Assembly (NCBI GenBank): GCA_947488085.1
Contig: CANKYI010000001.1
Coordinates: 1,621,928-1,685,927 of the forward strand
DNA length: 64,000 bases
DNA from: an uncultured Erythrobacter sp.
GTDB lineage: Bacteria > Pseudomonadota > Alphaproteobacteria > Sphingomonadales > Sphingomonadaceae
Reading direction: 5' to 3'
Each line of letters opens with the position of its first letter. Position 1 is the stretch's first letter. Below, in pieces: positions 35,592-43,239 of the stretch. A program made the position numbers and the translations under genes. The notes under the pieces were generated by a model that did not search any database, was not told the origin of the DNA, and was given only the letters and a program-made list of their open reading frames with translations.

Positions 35592-36374
35592 CTAACTGGG
35601 GTCGCCGCGTTCTTGACGGAGCGCGGCGACATCCTCGCGCAACCCCCTCAATTCATCGATAATCATCTCACGCTCTGAATGCGCATCGTCCTCTGTTGCT
35701 TCGGCCATCGCATTCACAATCACACCGATAAACAGGTTGAGCACGATGAAACTGGTGAGCAGGATGAACGGCACAAAGAAAGCCCAAGCATAGGGATAGA
35801 CCTCCATCACAGGCCGCACGATGCCCATGGACCAGCTTTCCAGAGTCATGATCTGGAACAGTGAATAGAGCGATGCGCCAAGGTTTCCGAACCATTGCGG
35901 AAACGCCTCGCCAAACAGCTTCGTCGCCATCACTGCGCTGATATAAAACAACAAAAGCAGCATGACGATCACGGTGCCGATGCTGGGTATCGCGCTGAAC
36001 AGTCCCACGATCACCTTACGCATGCTGGGCACAACGGACACCAACCTGAGCGCCCTCAGAATACGCAACGCCCGCAAGACAGAGAATTGCGCACCCGCCG
36101 GGACCAAAGCGATGCTGACAATCGCCAGGTCAAATATGTTCCACCCATTTTTGAAGAAAGCGAGGCGGTAGGCGAAGAATTTGATCCCCAGCTCAACCAC
36201 AAAGATCGCGAGCGCAATCGTGTCGAGCCATTCGACGATAGGGCCAATGGCGGCCATCGCGCCGGGCGATGTTTCCACGCCCAACCCAATCGCATTGATA
36301 ACGATAATGGCGATAATGAAGCGTTCGAATATTGCGGATTCGACCAGCGCCTTTGCGCGTTCGCGTAGTGTCAT
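35592..36374 (-). CDS. BacNav-type voltage-gated sodium channel
   Basis: A 260-residue, six-helix ion channel. S4 is RALRILRALRL with four arginines at every third position (101, 104, 107, 110). The pore loop TLESWS (177-182) is the sodium-selectivity filter of bacterial NaChBac/NavMs channels. S6 is followed by a C-terminal coiled-coil (SEREMIIDELRGLREDVAAL), which holds the tetramer together. All key elements are intact. It would let Na+ enter on depolarisation; in marine bacteria it may serve pH or motility control. The gene is convergent with the DUF4349 lipoprotein, six bases away. Confidence 0.93.
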   Translation of the reverse strand: MTLRERAKALVESAIFERFIIAIIVINAIGLGVETSPGAMAAIGPIVEWLDTIALAIFVVELGIKFFAYRLAFFKNGWNIFDLAIVSIALVPAGAQFSVLRALRILRALRLVSVVPSMRKVIVGLFSAIPSIGTVIVMLLLLFYISAVMATKLFGEAFPQWFGNLGASLYSLFQIMTLESWSMGIVRPVMEVYPYAWAFFVPFILLTSFIVLNLFIGVIVNAMAEATEDDAHSEREMIIDELRGLREDVAALRQERGDPS

Positions 36375-36392
36375 GACCCTGTATTCTGTCCC

Positions 36393-36728
36393 TTACATCC
36401 GGCGCGCATCGTTGCTGTCAGCCGGTACGCTAACAGTGAGCCCGTCCAATTCTTCGGTGAGGTCGATCTGGCACGACAGGCGGCTGGTGCGGCGCGCGCC
36501 AGCGGCGAAATCAAGCATGTCTTCCTCTTCCTCAGAGGGTTCAGCCAATTTCTCGAACCATTCGCCCGCGACAATCACGTGGCAGGTCGAGCACGCCATC
36601 TGCCCCTCGCATGTGCCCTCCAGCGGCAATCCAGCCGCTTGGCCCACGCGCAAGAGGTTATCGCCCGGCTCTCCTTCGCAAGCGACCTCTTGGCCGCGCG
36701 GGTCGATAAAGGTGACTTTTACCCCCAC
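36393..36728 (-). CDS. [2Fe-2S] ferredoxin, adrenodoxin type
   Basis: A 111-residue protein with cluster cysteines in GTCEGQMACSTCHV and a fourth in SRLSCQ, the C-x5-C-x2-C ... C spacing of ISC-type/vertebrate-type ferredoxins. It starts at GTG 36728 and overlaps the desulfurase gene by ten bases. Such ferredoxins feed electrons to Fe-S assembly or to P450s; the desulfurase neighbour supports the assembly role. Confidence 0.9.
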   Translation of the reverse strand: MGVKVTFIDPRGQEVACEGEPGDNLLRVGQAAGLPLEGTCEGQMACSTCHVIVAGEWFEKLAEPSEEEEDMLDFAAGARRTSRLSCQIDLTEELDGLTVSVPADSNDARRM

Positions 36729-37801
36729 AATTCCTGCTCCTTGGCCGCGGCAAGTATCGCGCGCGCGGCGGTTTCCAGATCGTCCATAGAGGTATAGCGC
36801 CCCCAGCCAAGCCGAATTGAACTTTTCGCTTGTTTATCAGTCAACCCGATAGCTTTAAGCACATGGCTAGTCCGGCCCGATCCGCTCGCACAAGCACTGC
36901 CAGCGGAGAACATGATGGTGCGGCAATCGGACATCAGGCGCGCGACATCGAGGCCGTCTTTTCGAATATTGAGATTGCCATGCCAGCGCGCGGTGCCGCT
37001 GCCGTTCAGCTCCCACCCATCGAATATATCGCGGGCGAGGGTCCATAATTGCTCGGCATGTTCAGCATCCGCGACCATGCGCTCTTCTGCGATCTGAGCC
37101 GCCGCACCAAACCCTGCGATCAGAGCGGGCGAAAGCGTGCCGGACCGAAGCTGCGCCTCTTGCCCTCCGCCGGTCTGCACTTCGGTGAGTTCAACGCCGT
37201 CACGCACCCACAATGCGCCGATTCCCTTGGGGCCGTGCAGCTTATGAGCGCTCACGGCGATCATGTCCGCCTGTGTCAGAGGAACTTTGCCATAGGCCTG
37301 CACCGCGTCTGTCAGAAACAGAGCGTTGGCCGCCTTTGCGCGGCGGTGCCATTCGGTCGTAGGCTGGATCACGCCGATCTCATTATTGACCTGCATCACC
37401 GCGACCAGCCGCGTCTGTTTGGCCAAATCCTGCGCGGGATCGCACAGGCCATCCTTGTCCACTTCGAGGATTTTGTGGGCGCCTGCATCGCGAGCCGTGT
37501 CTCCCACCGCGGAATGCTCGATCCGGCTAAACGCGACCTTGCCTTTGCCGCCGGTCCCTCGGATCGCAAGGTTCAAAGCCTCTGTTGCACCGCTGGTAAA
37601 GATCACCTGCCCACCGGGAGGGAACAAAGCCGCCACCCGGTCGCGCCCTAATTCAACGGCTGCTGCCGCTTGACGCCCCATCCGGTGCGGCGAGTGCGGA
37701 TTGCCAAAGCCCGTGCCATCCGGCCCATCCAGATGCTGCATCATGGCATCGCGCGCTTCAGGTGCGAGCGGTGTGGTAGCTTGGTAGTCGAGATAGATCA
37801 T
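36719..37801 (-). CDS. Cysteine desulfurase (NifS/IscS-like)
   Basis: A 360-residue PLP enzyme. ATG at 37801 (ATGA overlap with the previous gene) gives the N-terminus IYLDYQATTPLAPE. The PLP lysine is in VSAHKLHGPKG, and the catalytic cysteine is in SAGSACASGSG. It removes sulfur from cysteine for Fe-S clusters or tRNA thiolation. It sits between a second desulfurase-like gene and a ferredoxin. Confidence 0.93.
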   Translation of the reverse strand: MIYLDYQATTPLAPEARDAMMQHLDGPDGTGFGNPHSPHRMGRQAAAAVELGRDRVAALFPPGGQVIFTSGATEALNLAIRGTGGKGKVAFSRIEHSAVGDTARDAGAHKILEVDKDGLCDPAQDLAKQTRLVAVMQVNNEIGVIQPTTEWHRRAKAANALFLTDAVQAYGKVPLTQADMIAVSAHKLHGPKGIGALWVRDGVELTEVQTGGGQEAQLRSGTLSPALIAGFGAAAQIAEERMVADAEHAEQLWTLARDIFDGWELNGSGTARWHGNLNIRKDGLDVARLMSDCRTIMFSAGSACASGSGRTSHVLKAIGLTDKQAKSSIRLGWGRYTSMDDLETAARAILAAAKEQELWG

Positions 37802-38784
37802 GTCAGCGATCTCCAAGCGTCGGCGAATTGTTCGAGCTCTTCTGGAGTGGTCGACCAGCCGATACTCACTCGAATGGTTCGTGCAGCGATTTCATCGGAG
37901 ACCCCGAAAGCATCGAGAACGCGGCTTTTCTTAAGCGTGCCCGAAGAACACGCACTGCCCGCCGATACCGCGAATCCCATCGCATCGAGGCGGATCAGGA
38001 GAGCTTGGGCAGACATTGTCGGATGAGTCAGAGCAAGAATGTAGTCGGCAGTCTCACCAACAGTCAGTCGATGATCGGACAAGCCCTGCGCAAACTCAGC
38101 TCGATCCGCCGACGAGGTTTGCCAATCTCCCGCTTCGAGAGCCGCCGCCATGCCGAGCGCGGCGGGAAGGTTCTCTGTCCCCTGACGATAGCCGCGCTCA
38201 TGCCCGCCCATCGGCTCCAGCAAAGCGTAATTGCGCATGAGCAACGCGCCAATCCCAATCGGTCCGCCAAACTTGTGGGCCGAAATCACGAGCATATCCG
38301 CATCCGGCAGGTCAAGCTTTCCCGCGCTTTGCGCGCAATCGGACAGGACAACGGCTCCTGTCTCTTTCACTTTTTGCGCCATCTCACCCACGGGATTGAT
38401 TGTGCCCGTCTCTGAATTCACGTGCTGGATTGCGATCAATGCTTGGTCGTCCAACACCGCGTCATCTGTGAAAATTTGCGCATCCGGTGCTGCCCGAAAC
38501 ACCGCGTCATGTTCCACCGCGCTGACAATACGGCGACTGGCCTTCGCGCGCTGCAAACCAATCGCCAGCGCCTCACTCGCGCCGCTTGTAAAAATCAGCT
38601 CGCCATCCCAGCTAAGCGACCGCTTAATCCGCTCGCGTGCATCCTCCAGGGCCGCTTTGGCGCGGCGTCCTTCGGCATGCGGAGAGGAGGGGTTCGCCCA
38701 TAATGCGAAGCCTTCTTCCATCGTGGAGCGCACTTCGGGACGCAGCGGCGATGTGGCTGCGTGATCGAGATAAATCCGTGCCAC
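37798..38784 (-). CDS. Second cysteine desulfurase-like class V aminotransferase
   Basis: A 328-residue paralogue with IYLDHAATSPLRPEV at the start, PLP lysine in ISAHKFGGPIG and cysteine loop SAGSACSSGTLKKS. It is somewhat shorter than IscS and its middle segment differs. The stop overlaps the ATG of the next desulfurase by four bases. A paired arrangement of two desulfurases and a ferredoxin suggests a joint sulfur-transfer function; no IscU scaffold is present in the window. Confidence 0.9.
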   Translation of the reverse strand: MARIYLDHAATSPLRPEVRSTMEEGFALWANPSSPHAEGRRAKAALEDARERIKRSLSWDGELIFTSGASEALAIGLQRAKASRRIVSAVEHDAVFRAAPDAQIFTDDAVLDDQALIAIQHVNSETGTINPVGEMAQKVKETGAVVLSDCAQSAGKLDLPDADMLVISAHKFGGPIGIGALLMRNYALLEPMGGHERGYRQGTENLPAALGMAAALEAGDWQTSSADRAEFAQGLSDHRLTVGETADYILALTHPTMSAQALLIRLDAMGFAVSAGSACSSGTLKKSRVLDAFGVSDEIAARTIRVSIGWSTTPEELEQFADAWRSLT

Positions 38785-38896
38785 GTTAGCGCGCCCTTAC
38801 AAAAAATTGCGAAATATGCATCTTTGCCTATATAGAGCGCGCGCTCGCGGGTGCCAGCGGCACGTCGCGCTTCACACAGTTCTCAAAGGTCATTTC

Positions 38897-39553
38897 ATGC
38901 CATCAGTCATCTTCCCCGGCCCCGAAGGCCGTCTCGAAGGACGTTTCTCCCCTCCCCCGCGCCCACGCGCGCCGGTTGCGATGATCCTGCATCCGCATCC
39001 CGAAGGCGGAGGGACCATGAATGATCGCATCGTCCAGCGGATGTACAAAACCTTTGTCGATCGCGGCTTTGCGGTTTTGCGGTTCAACTTTCGCGGTGTG
39101 GGCCGCAGCCAAGGCAGCTTTGATAGCGGGATTGGCGAATTGTCAGACGCTGCAAGCGCGCTCGATTGGGTGCAAAGCATCCATCCTGAGGCGCAGACAA
39201 CTTGGGTAGCGGGCTATTCATTCGGCGCGCTGATCGGGATGCAATTGTTGATGCGTCGCCCCGAAGTACGCGGCTTTATCTCCGTTGCGCCGCCAGCCAA
39301 CATGTACGATTTCTCGTTCCTCGCACCGTGCCCCGCCAGCGGCATTTTTGTGCAAGGTGCAGCCGATACTGTGGTGCAACCGGTCGCCGTGCAAAAGCTG
39401 GTCGACAAATTGCGCACGCAAAAGCACATCACGATCCATCACGACGAAATCCCCCGCGCGAACCATTTCTTTGAAAACGAGATGGAAGATATGATGGCAT
39501 CGGTCGACAATTACCTCGACTTCCGCCTGTCGCCGGATTGCCCGATTAAATAG
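38897..39553 (+). CDS. Alpha/beta-hydrolase (COG2945-like)
   Basis: A 218-residue cytoplasmic hydrolase starting at ATG 38897 (AAAGGT upstream). It shows AMILHPHPEGGGTMNDRIVQ, the nucleophile elbow VAGYSFGALIGMQ, the acid in VQGAADTVVQP and His in IPRANHFFE. COG2945 proteins are uncharacterised. The frame is open for 30 more codons upstream but without family sequence. Divergent from the second desulfurase. Confidence 0.85.
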   Translation: MPSVIFPGPEGRLEGRFSPPPRPRAPVAMILHPHPEGGGTMNDRIVQRMYKTFVDRGFAVLRFNFRGVGRSQGSFDSGIGELSDAASALDWVQSIHPEAQTTWVAGYSFGALIGMQLLMRRPEVRGFISVAPPANMYDFSFLAPCPASGIFVQGAADTVVQPVAVQKLVDKLRTQKHITIHHDEIPRANHFFENEMEDMMASVDNYLDFRLSPDCPIK

Positions 39554-39717
39554 CCTTGAAAGCTATTTAATCCGCTTTTTGTCCATTTATTCGGTTTTTT
39601 GTGTGCGGCCTGAAACGCCGGACGCGCCCATCCACGCGCCTAGTCTCGTTACATTAGCGAGGACATCGCACCTACGGGTGCGGGTGCGAAAAGCAATAAA
39701 GTTTTAATTTGCATACC

Positions 39718-39751
39718 AGTTGCACAACACGACCAGTCGTTTTGTGCAACT
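39718..39751. repeat. 34-bp near-perfect palindrome upstream of the tonB-like gene
   Basis: Two arms AGTTGCACAA (39718-39727) and TTGTGCAACT (39742-39751) are perfect inverted copies; inside them ACGAC and GTCGT are a second pair with CA at the centre and only one mismatched base pair (C/T) between the blocks. No T-run follows, so it is not a classical terminator. It could be an operator or a leader hairpin. It lies in the 268-base gap between the hydrolase and the tonB-like gene, which also holds a small CGCACC/GGTGCG hairpin (39667-39682). Confidence 0.7.
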
Positions 39752-39760
39752 CGATAGTTC

Positions 39761-39788
39761 TTGATTGCGTGATGTTACACTGTAACCT
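39761..39788 (+). promoter_or_regulatory. Promoter-like sequence with a 13-bp palindromic operator candidate
   Basis: TTGATT (39761-39766), a 16-base spacer and TAACCT (39783-39788) form a weak -35/-10 pair. The perfect palindrome GTTACACTGTAAC (39774-39786) covers the spacer end and the -10, where a repressor would block transcription. A GTTACA half site is at 39648-39653. It is 34 bases upstream of the proposed tonB start. Confidence 0.45.
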
Positions 39789-39821
39789 CTTACTCCTAGC
39801 AAAAATGAGAGGAGAGGCTTC

Positions 39822-40517
39822 CTGTCTTATGTAAGCACCGCCAACCGCCCTAACCCCACCGCCGCACTTGGCGCGATGGGTATTCCTGCTGGAATAGCTG
39901 CACTGTTGATCACCGGCCTGGCGATCACATATGTGCCCGTCCCCATCCCCGACAATCCGATTGGGGAGAATATCGACGTGGTTGATCTTGATCCAATTGT
40001 GGACCCTGACCCTGCACCGGACACCCCGACGTCAAGCAATCAGCCAGTCTCCCAACCCGTTCGCGACACACTGCCGCCCAGGCCGGACACAGATTTTAAC
40101 TTTGAACTGACACCCAGTGGCCCGATTGGCGAATTGCCCTATTTGGGAGATGGTTTGGGCACAGATATTGGGCCAGTTGATTTCGGCATCCCAGACCCAA
40201 CCCCATCTGCAACCCCGACATTTGATCCTGTATCTGCTGCGCCACGCGGCAATCCGGGGCGCTGGATCACCGACAATGACTACCGACCAAGCTGGATCAG
40301 TCGCGAGTTTTCCGGTGTGGCAGGCTTCACTCTGGAGATTGATCGCCAGGGTAGGATCAGTGATTGCACAATAACCCGCTCCACCGGGTACAGCGCACTA
40401 GATGATGCAACCTGTCGCCTGTTGCGCAGCAGAGCCGAATTCAGCCCCGCGAAGGATTCATCAGGCGCAATTGTTCCGGGCACTTACAGCAGCTCCGTCA
40501 ATTGGCAGATCCCTTGA
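39822..40517 (+). CDS. TonB-like energy transducer, C-terminal domain protein (probable CTG start)
   Basis: A 231-residue protein with one N-terminal membrane helix (about 19-42), a long Pro/Asp-rich periplasmic linker (residues about 43-150) and a C-terminal TonB fold (SREFSGVAGFTLEIDRQGRI, then CTITRSTGYSALDDATC). It would couple the inner-membrane proton gradient to outer-membrane transporters. The first ATG (39876) cuts off the basic N-terminus; CTG at 39822, with AGGAGAGG ahead, gives LSYVSTANRPNPTAALGAM, the expected N-terminal form. No exbB/exbD here. Confidence 0.82.
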   Translation: MSYVSTANRPNPTAALGAMGIPAGIAALLITGLAITYVPVPIPDNPIGENIDVVDLDPIVDPDPAPDTPTSSNQPVSQPVRDTLPPRPDTDFNFELTPSGPIGELPYLGDGLGTDIGPVDFGIPDPTPSATPTFDPVSAAPRGNPGRWITDNDYRPSWISREFSGVAGFTLEIDRQGRISDCTITRSTGYSALDDATCRLLRSRAEFSPAKDSSGAIVPGTYSSSVNWQIP

Positions 40518-40570
40518 CGTGAACCACACCCTCTTTCTCAGCGCCCGTCCGTGAATCCAGGGCTTTGAGG

Positions 40571-40609
40571 AAAACAAGCGGCCGGGGTGCTATTGCGCTT
40601 CGGCCGCTT
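40571..40609 (-). terminator. Rho-independent terminator at the end of the 40590 gene
   Basis: Perfect nine-base arms AAGCGGCCG/CGGCCGCTT (40576-40584 and 40601-40609) with a 16-base loop; on the minus strand GTTTTCC follows. It overlaps the stop of the small membrane gene, as seen in compact genomes. The T-run is short. Confidence 0.6.
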
Positions 40610-40802
40610 CTGCTTGGTCAATTGGCGATGTTCCATCAGCAACCGGCACCGTCCAAAGGAGCACATTGAGGAACGCAATAAGCGCCAGCACCACCATCAA
40701 AACCGGCTTCTTGGCCTCTCCCGTTCGCCGCCACATAAAGAATGCACCCGCGATCAAAAGGAACGCCGCCAGCATCGTGATCGAGAGCACCAAATCCAAC
40801 AT
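40590..40802 (-). CDS. Small membrane protein, unknown function
   Basis: A 70-residue protein with two hydrophobic helices (about residues 4-23 and 33-51) separated by the basic turn MWRRTGEAKKP, followed by an acidic tail ending QAEAAEAQ. No family recognised. A terminator overlaps its end. Confidence 0.65.
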   Translation of the reverse strand: MLDLVLSITMLAAFLLIAGAFFMWRRTGEAKKPVLMVVLALIAFLNVLLWTVPVADGTSPIDQAEAAEAQ

Positions 40803-40902
40803 CGCGTTCGAAAACCACCTTTACCAATCGATACATCACAGCACTGGAACATGCTGGCATTAGCGTCTAGCGTGAAACGCACATTGAACGAAGGAGGGAT
40901 TA

Positions 40903-41268
40903 ATGGGAATTTTCAGCTCTATCTCGAACGCGATTTTCGGTTCGGATGAAGAAGAAGCGGCACCAGCAGCCGACGCAGCACCAACCGGAAAAGCAGCAGC
41001 AAAGCGGGCCGCCATCAGCGGCGTCGATGTCGAAGCACGCATCGCCAGTATCCCGGGTTCGGATAAGCTCAATTGGAAGACCTCCATTGTTGATCTGATG
41101 AAGCTGGTGCGGATCGATCCGAGCTATGCAAATCGCAAAGAATTGGCGGTTGAATTGGGCAATTCCGACTATTCGGGAACAGCCGAAGACAACATCGCGC
41201 TGCACAAGGCCGTGATGAACAAGATCGCGGATGCAGGCGGCATCGTCCCGGCTGATCTGAAGGACTGA
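40903..41268 (+). CDS. DUF3597-family protein
   Basis: A 121-residue protein with the family start MGIFSSISNAIFGSDEEE, an Ala/Pro-rich linker (about 20-45) and the conserved domain SGVDVEARIASIPGSDKLNW and SIVDLMKLVRIDPSYANRKEL. An excellent ribosome site (AAGGAGGGATTAATG) precedes it. Function unknown. The DUF885 gene follows at once. Confidence 0.9.
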   Translation: MGIFSSISNAIFGSDEEEAAPAADAAPTGKAAAKRAAISGVDVEARIASIPGSDKLNWKTSIVDLMKLVRIDPSYANRKELAVELGNSDYSGTAEDNIALHKAVMNKIADAGGIVPADLKD

Positions 41269-41304
41269 TTGACTTGGAATGTTGGCGGGGTAACACCTAC
41301 CAAC

Positions 41305-43173
41305 ATGACACAAGCAAACATGAATTTCACACGCCGTCAGGCCCTATCCGGGCTTGGCGGCGTTTCTGTTTTGGCGCTGACCGGCGGCTGTATGACAATG
41401 CGCGGTGCCGACGGGCAGCCAGGCGCTGCTGGCACGTCATCGCCCACGACCATCTCCGGCCCTGATGCGAAGCTGGACGAGATCGCCTATCGCATGCTGC
41501 AACACGAGCCGGGCCGGGCAACCGGGCTTGGCGTGGACACAGGCGATTACGCCGATTGGCGCGGCACATTTGGCGCAACGGGTGGTGAAGGGCGCGATGC
41601 CTATCGCAATACACTGACCGAGCTGCTCGAAGACGCGCGAGCCTATCCCAAAGAAGGTCTGACCCCAGATCAGCAAATCGGCTTTGAGGTTGTCGAAAGC
41701 GCTTTTTCCAAAGCCCTTGAAGGGATGGCGCTGCCCTATGGTGATGTGGCGGTGGGTTCCTGGCGCAATGCGCCCTATCTCGTGATCCAGAATGTCGGCG
41801 GATATATCGATTTCCCGCGCTTCTTTGGCGCAACTCAGCCGCTGCGTTCTGCGCAGGACGTGGAATATTATCTCGGCCGGGTGAGCGAGGTTAGCGCGGT
41901 CCTCGACGGCGAAACCGACCGCATCGCAGAGGCGCGCGGCATGGGTGTTGTGCCGCCCGACTTTCTGCTCGACAAAACTATCGCTCAGATGGAAGCGAAC
42001 ATTGCCGATGCGGCGAATAATGGCGGCGCATACACCGCGCCCCTGCAAGGTTCTGACGTTGATGCCGCCGTCAGTGGATCACGCCAAGCAGAAGGTCTGG
42101 TGAATTCCAAGCTCATCCCTGCGCTACAACGCCAATTGGCCGAGCTTAAGACACAACGCACCATCGCCAAATCGGACGCCGGTATTTGGGCGCAGCCTGA
42201 AGGCGAAGCGTGGTATTCTTGGTCCACCAGCGCATCGACCACCACTTCGATGACACCGAATGAGATTCACGAACTGGGCCTTGAAGAGCTGGCTACCTTG
42301 CACGGTCGGATGGACCCGATCCTGCGCGATATCGGCTATACTCAGGGCAGCGTGGGTGAGCGGATGCAGGCACTGGGCGACGACCCGCGCTACAAATTTG
42401 CGCCCGGTGATCCGGGACGCGAGGAAATATTCGCCTTTATCGATGAACGGATCGAATGGATCAAAGCGCAGATGCCGCGTGCGTTCAATCAATTGGTCGA
42501 TCCCAATATGGAGGTGCGCCGCATCCCAATCAACGAAGAGGCTGGTGCACCGGGTGCATATGGCGGTGCGGGCAGTAAGGACGGGACGATACCGGGCCGA
42601 TTCTGGATCAATCTGCGCACGACCGATTTGCATCGAAAATATGATCTGCCCGATCTGACATTCCATGAAAGTATTCCGGGTCACGTGTGGGAAGGCGAAT
42701 ATTCGAACCGCCTGCCTCTGATCCGGTCAATCCTCGCTTTTGGCGCATTTTCCGAAGGCTGGGCGCTGTATGGCGAACAACTCGCTGATGAGCTGGGCGC
42801 GTATGATGATTTTGTCGTCGGGCGGCTTGGCTATCTCCAAAGCCTCGCATTCCGCGCGTGCCGTCTGGTTGTCGATACGGGATTGCACTCCAAGCGCTGG
42901 ACACGCGAGCAAGCGCGCAACTTCTTTGTCGAACGCAACGGATCAAAACCCGACGAGGTCGCCTCCGAAGTGGACCGCTATTGCAGCTGGCCCGGCCAAG
43001 CCTGTTCCTACAAAATCGGCCATTCCGAGATTGTCCGCCAACGCTCCCGTGCAGAGGCAGCCATGGGCACATCATATGATTTCAAAGCGTTCAACACTGC
43101 CGTCATTCTAGGCGGCAACGCGCCGCTTGATGTCGTGGGCAAAACGGTCGATCGCTATATTGCCAGTGCATAG
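41305..43173 (+). CDS. DUF885-family lipoprotein (putative metallo-hydrolase)
   Basis: A 622-residue exported protein. The N-terminus NFTRRQALSGLGG has a twin-arginine-like pair and is followed by a lipobox LTGGC. The conserved FHESIPGHVWE (about residue 455) holds the metal-binding His and Glu residues of the family, and the region ending GHSEIVRQR completes the active site. DUF885 proteins resemble M3/M32 carboxypeptidases in fold. I use ATG 41305; the frame is open to 41269 without a good ribosome site. Confidence 0.88.
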   Translation: MTQANMNFTRRQALSGLGGVSVLALTGGCMTMRGADGQPGAAGTSSPTTISGPDAKLDEIAYRMLQHEPGRATGLGVDTGDYADWRGTFGATGGEGRDAYRNTLTELLEDARAYPKEGLTPDQQIGFEVVESAFSKALEGMALPYGDVAVGSWRNAPYLVIQNVGGYIDFPRFFGATQPLRSAQDVEYYLGRVSEVSAVLDGETDRIAEARGMGVVPPDFLLDKTIAQMEANIADAANNGGAYTAPLQGSDVDAAVSGSRQAEGLVNSKLIPALQRQLAELKTQRTIAKSDAGIWAQPEGEAWYSWSTSASTTTSMTPNEIHELGLEELATLHGRMDPILRDIGYTQGSVGERMQALGDDPRYKFAPGDPGREEIFAFIDERIEWIKAQMPRAFNQLVDPNMEVRRIPINEEAGAPGAYGGAGSKDGTIPGRFWINLRTTDLHRKYDLPDLTFHESIPGHVWEGEYSNRLPLIRSILAFGAFSEGWALYGEQLADELGAYDDFVVGRLGYLQSLAFRACRLVVDTGLHSKRWTREQARNFFVERNGSKPDEVASEVDRYCSWPGQACSYKIGHSEIVRQRSRAEAAMGTSYDFKAFNTAVILGGNAPLDVVGKTVDRYIASA

Positions 43174-43239
43174 GCAGCTTTTCATTCCATTGCCGCGCCC
43201 GCTCCCTATTTAGACTGCACAGGCCAATAGGAGACGGGC

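Noticed and set aside
38807..38896. N-terminal extension of the hydrolase from 38807
   Set aside because: The first 30 codons are rich in Arg and Cys and unlike the family; ATG 38897 has a ribosome site.
39548..39568. AAATAGC/GCTATTT inverted repeat at the hydrolase stop
   Set aside because: The stem is AT-rich and only seven pairs; the following T stretches are interrupted. It is too weak to call a terminator with confidence.
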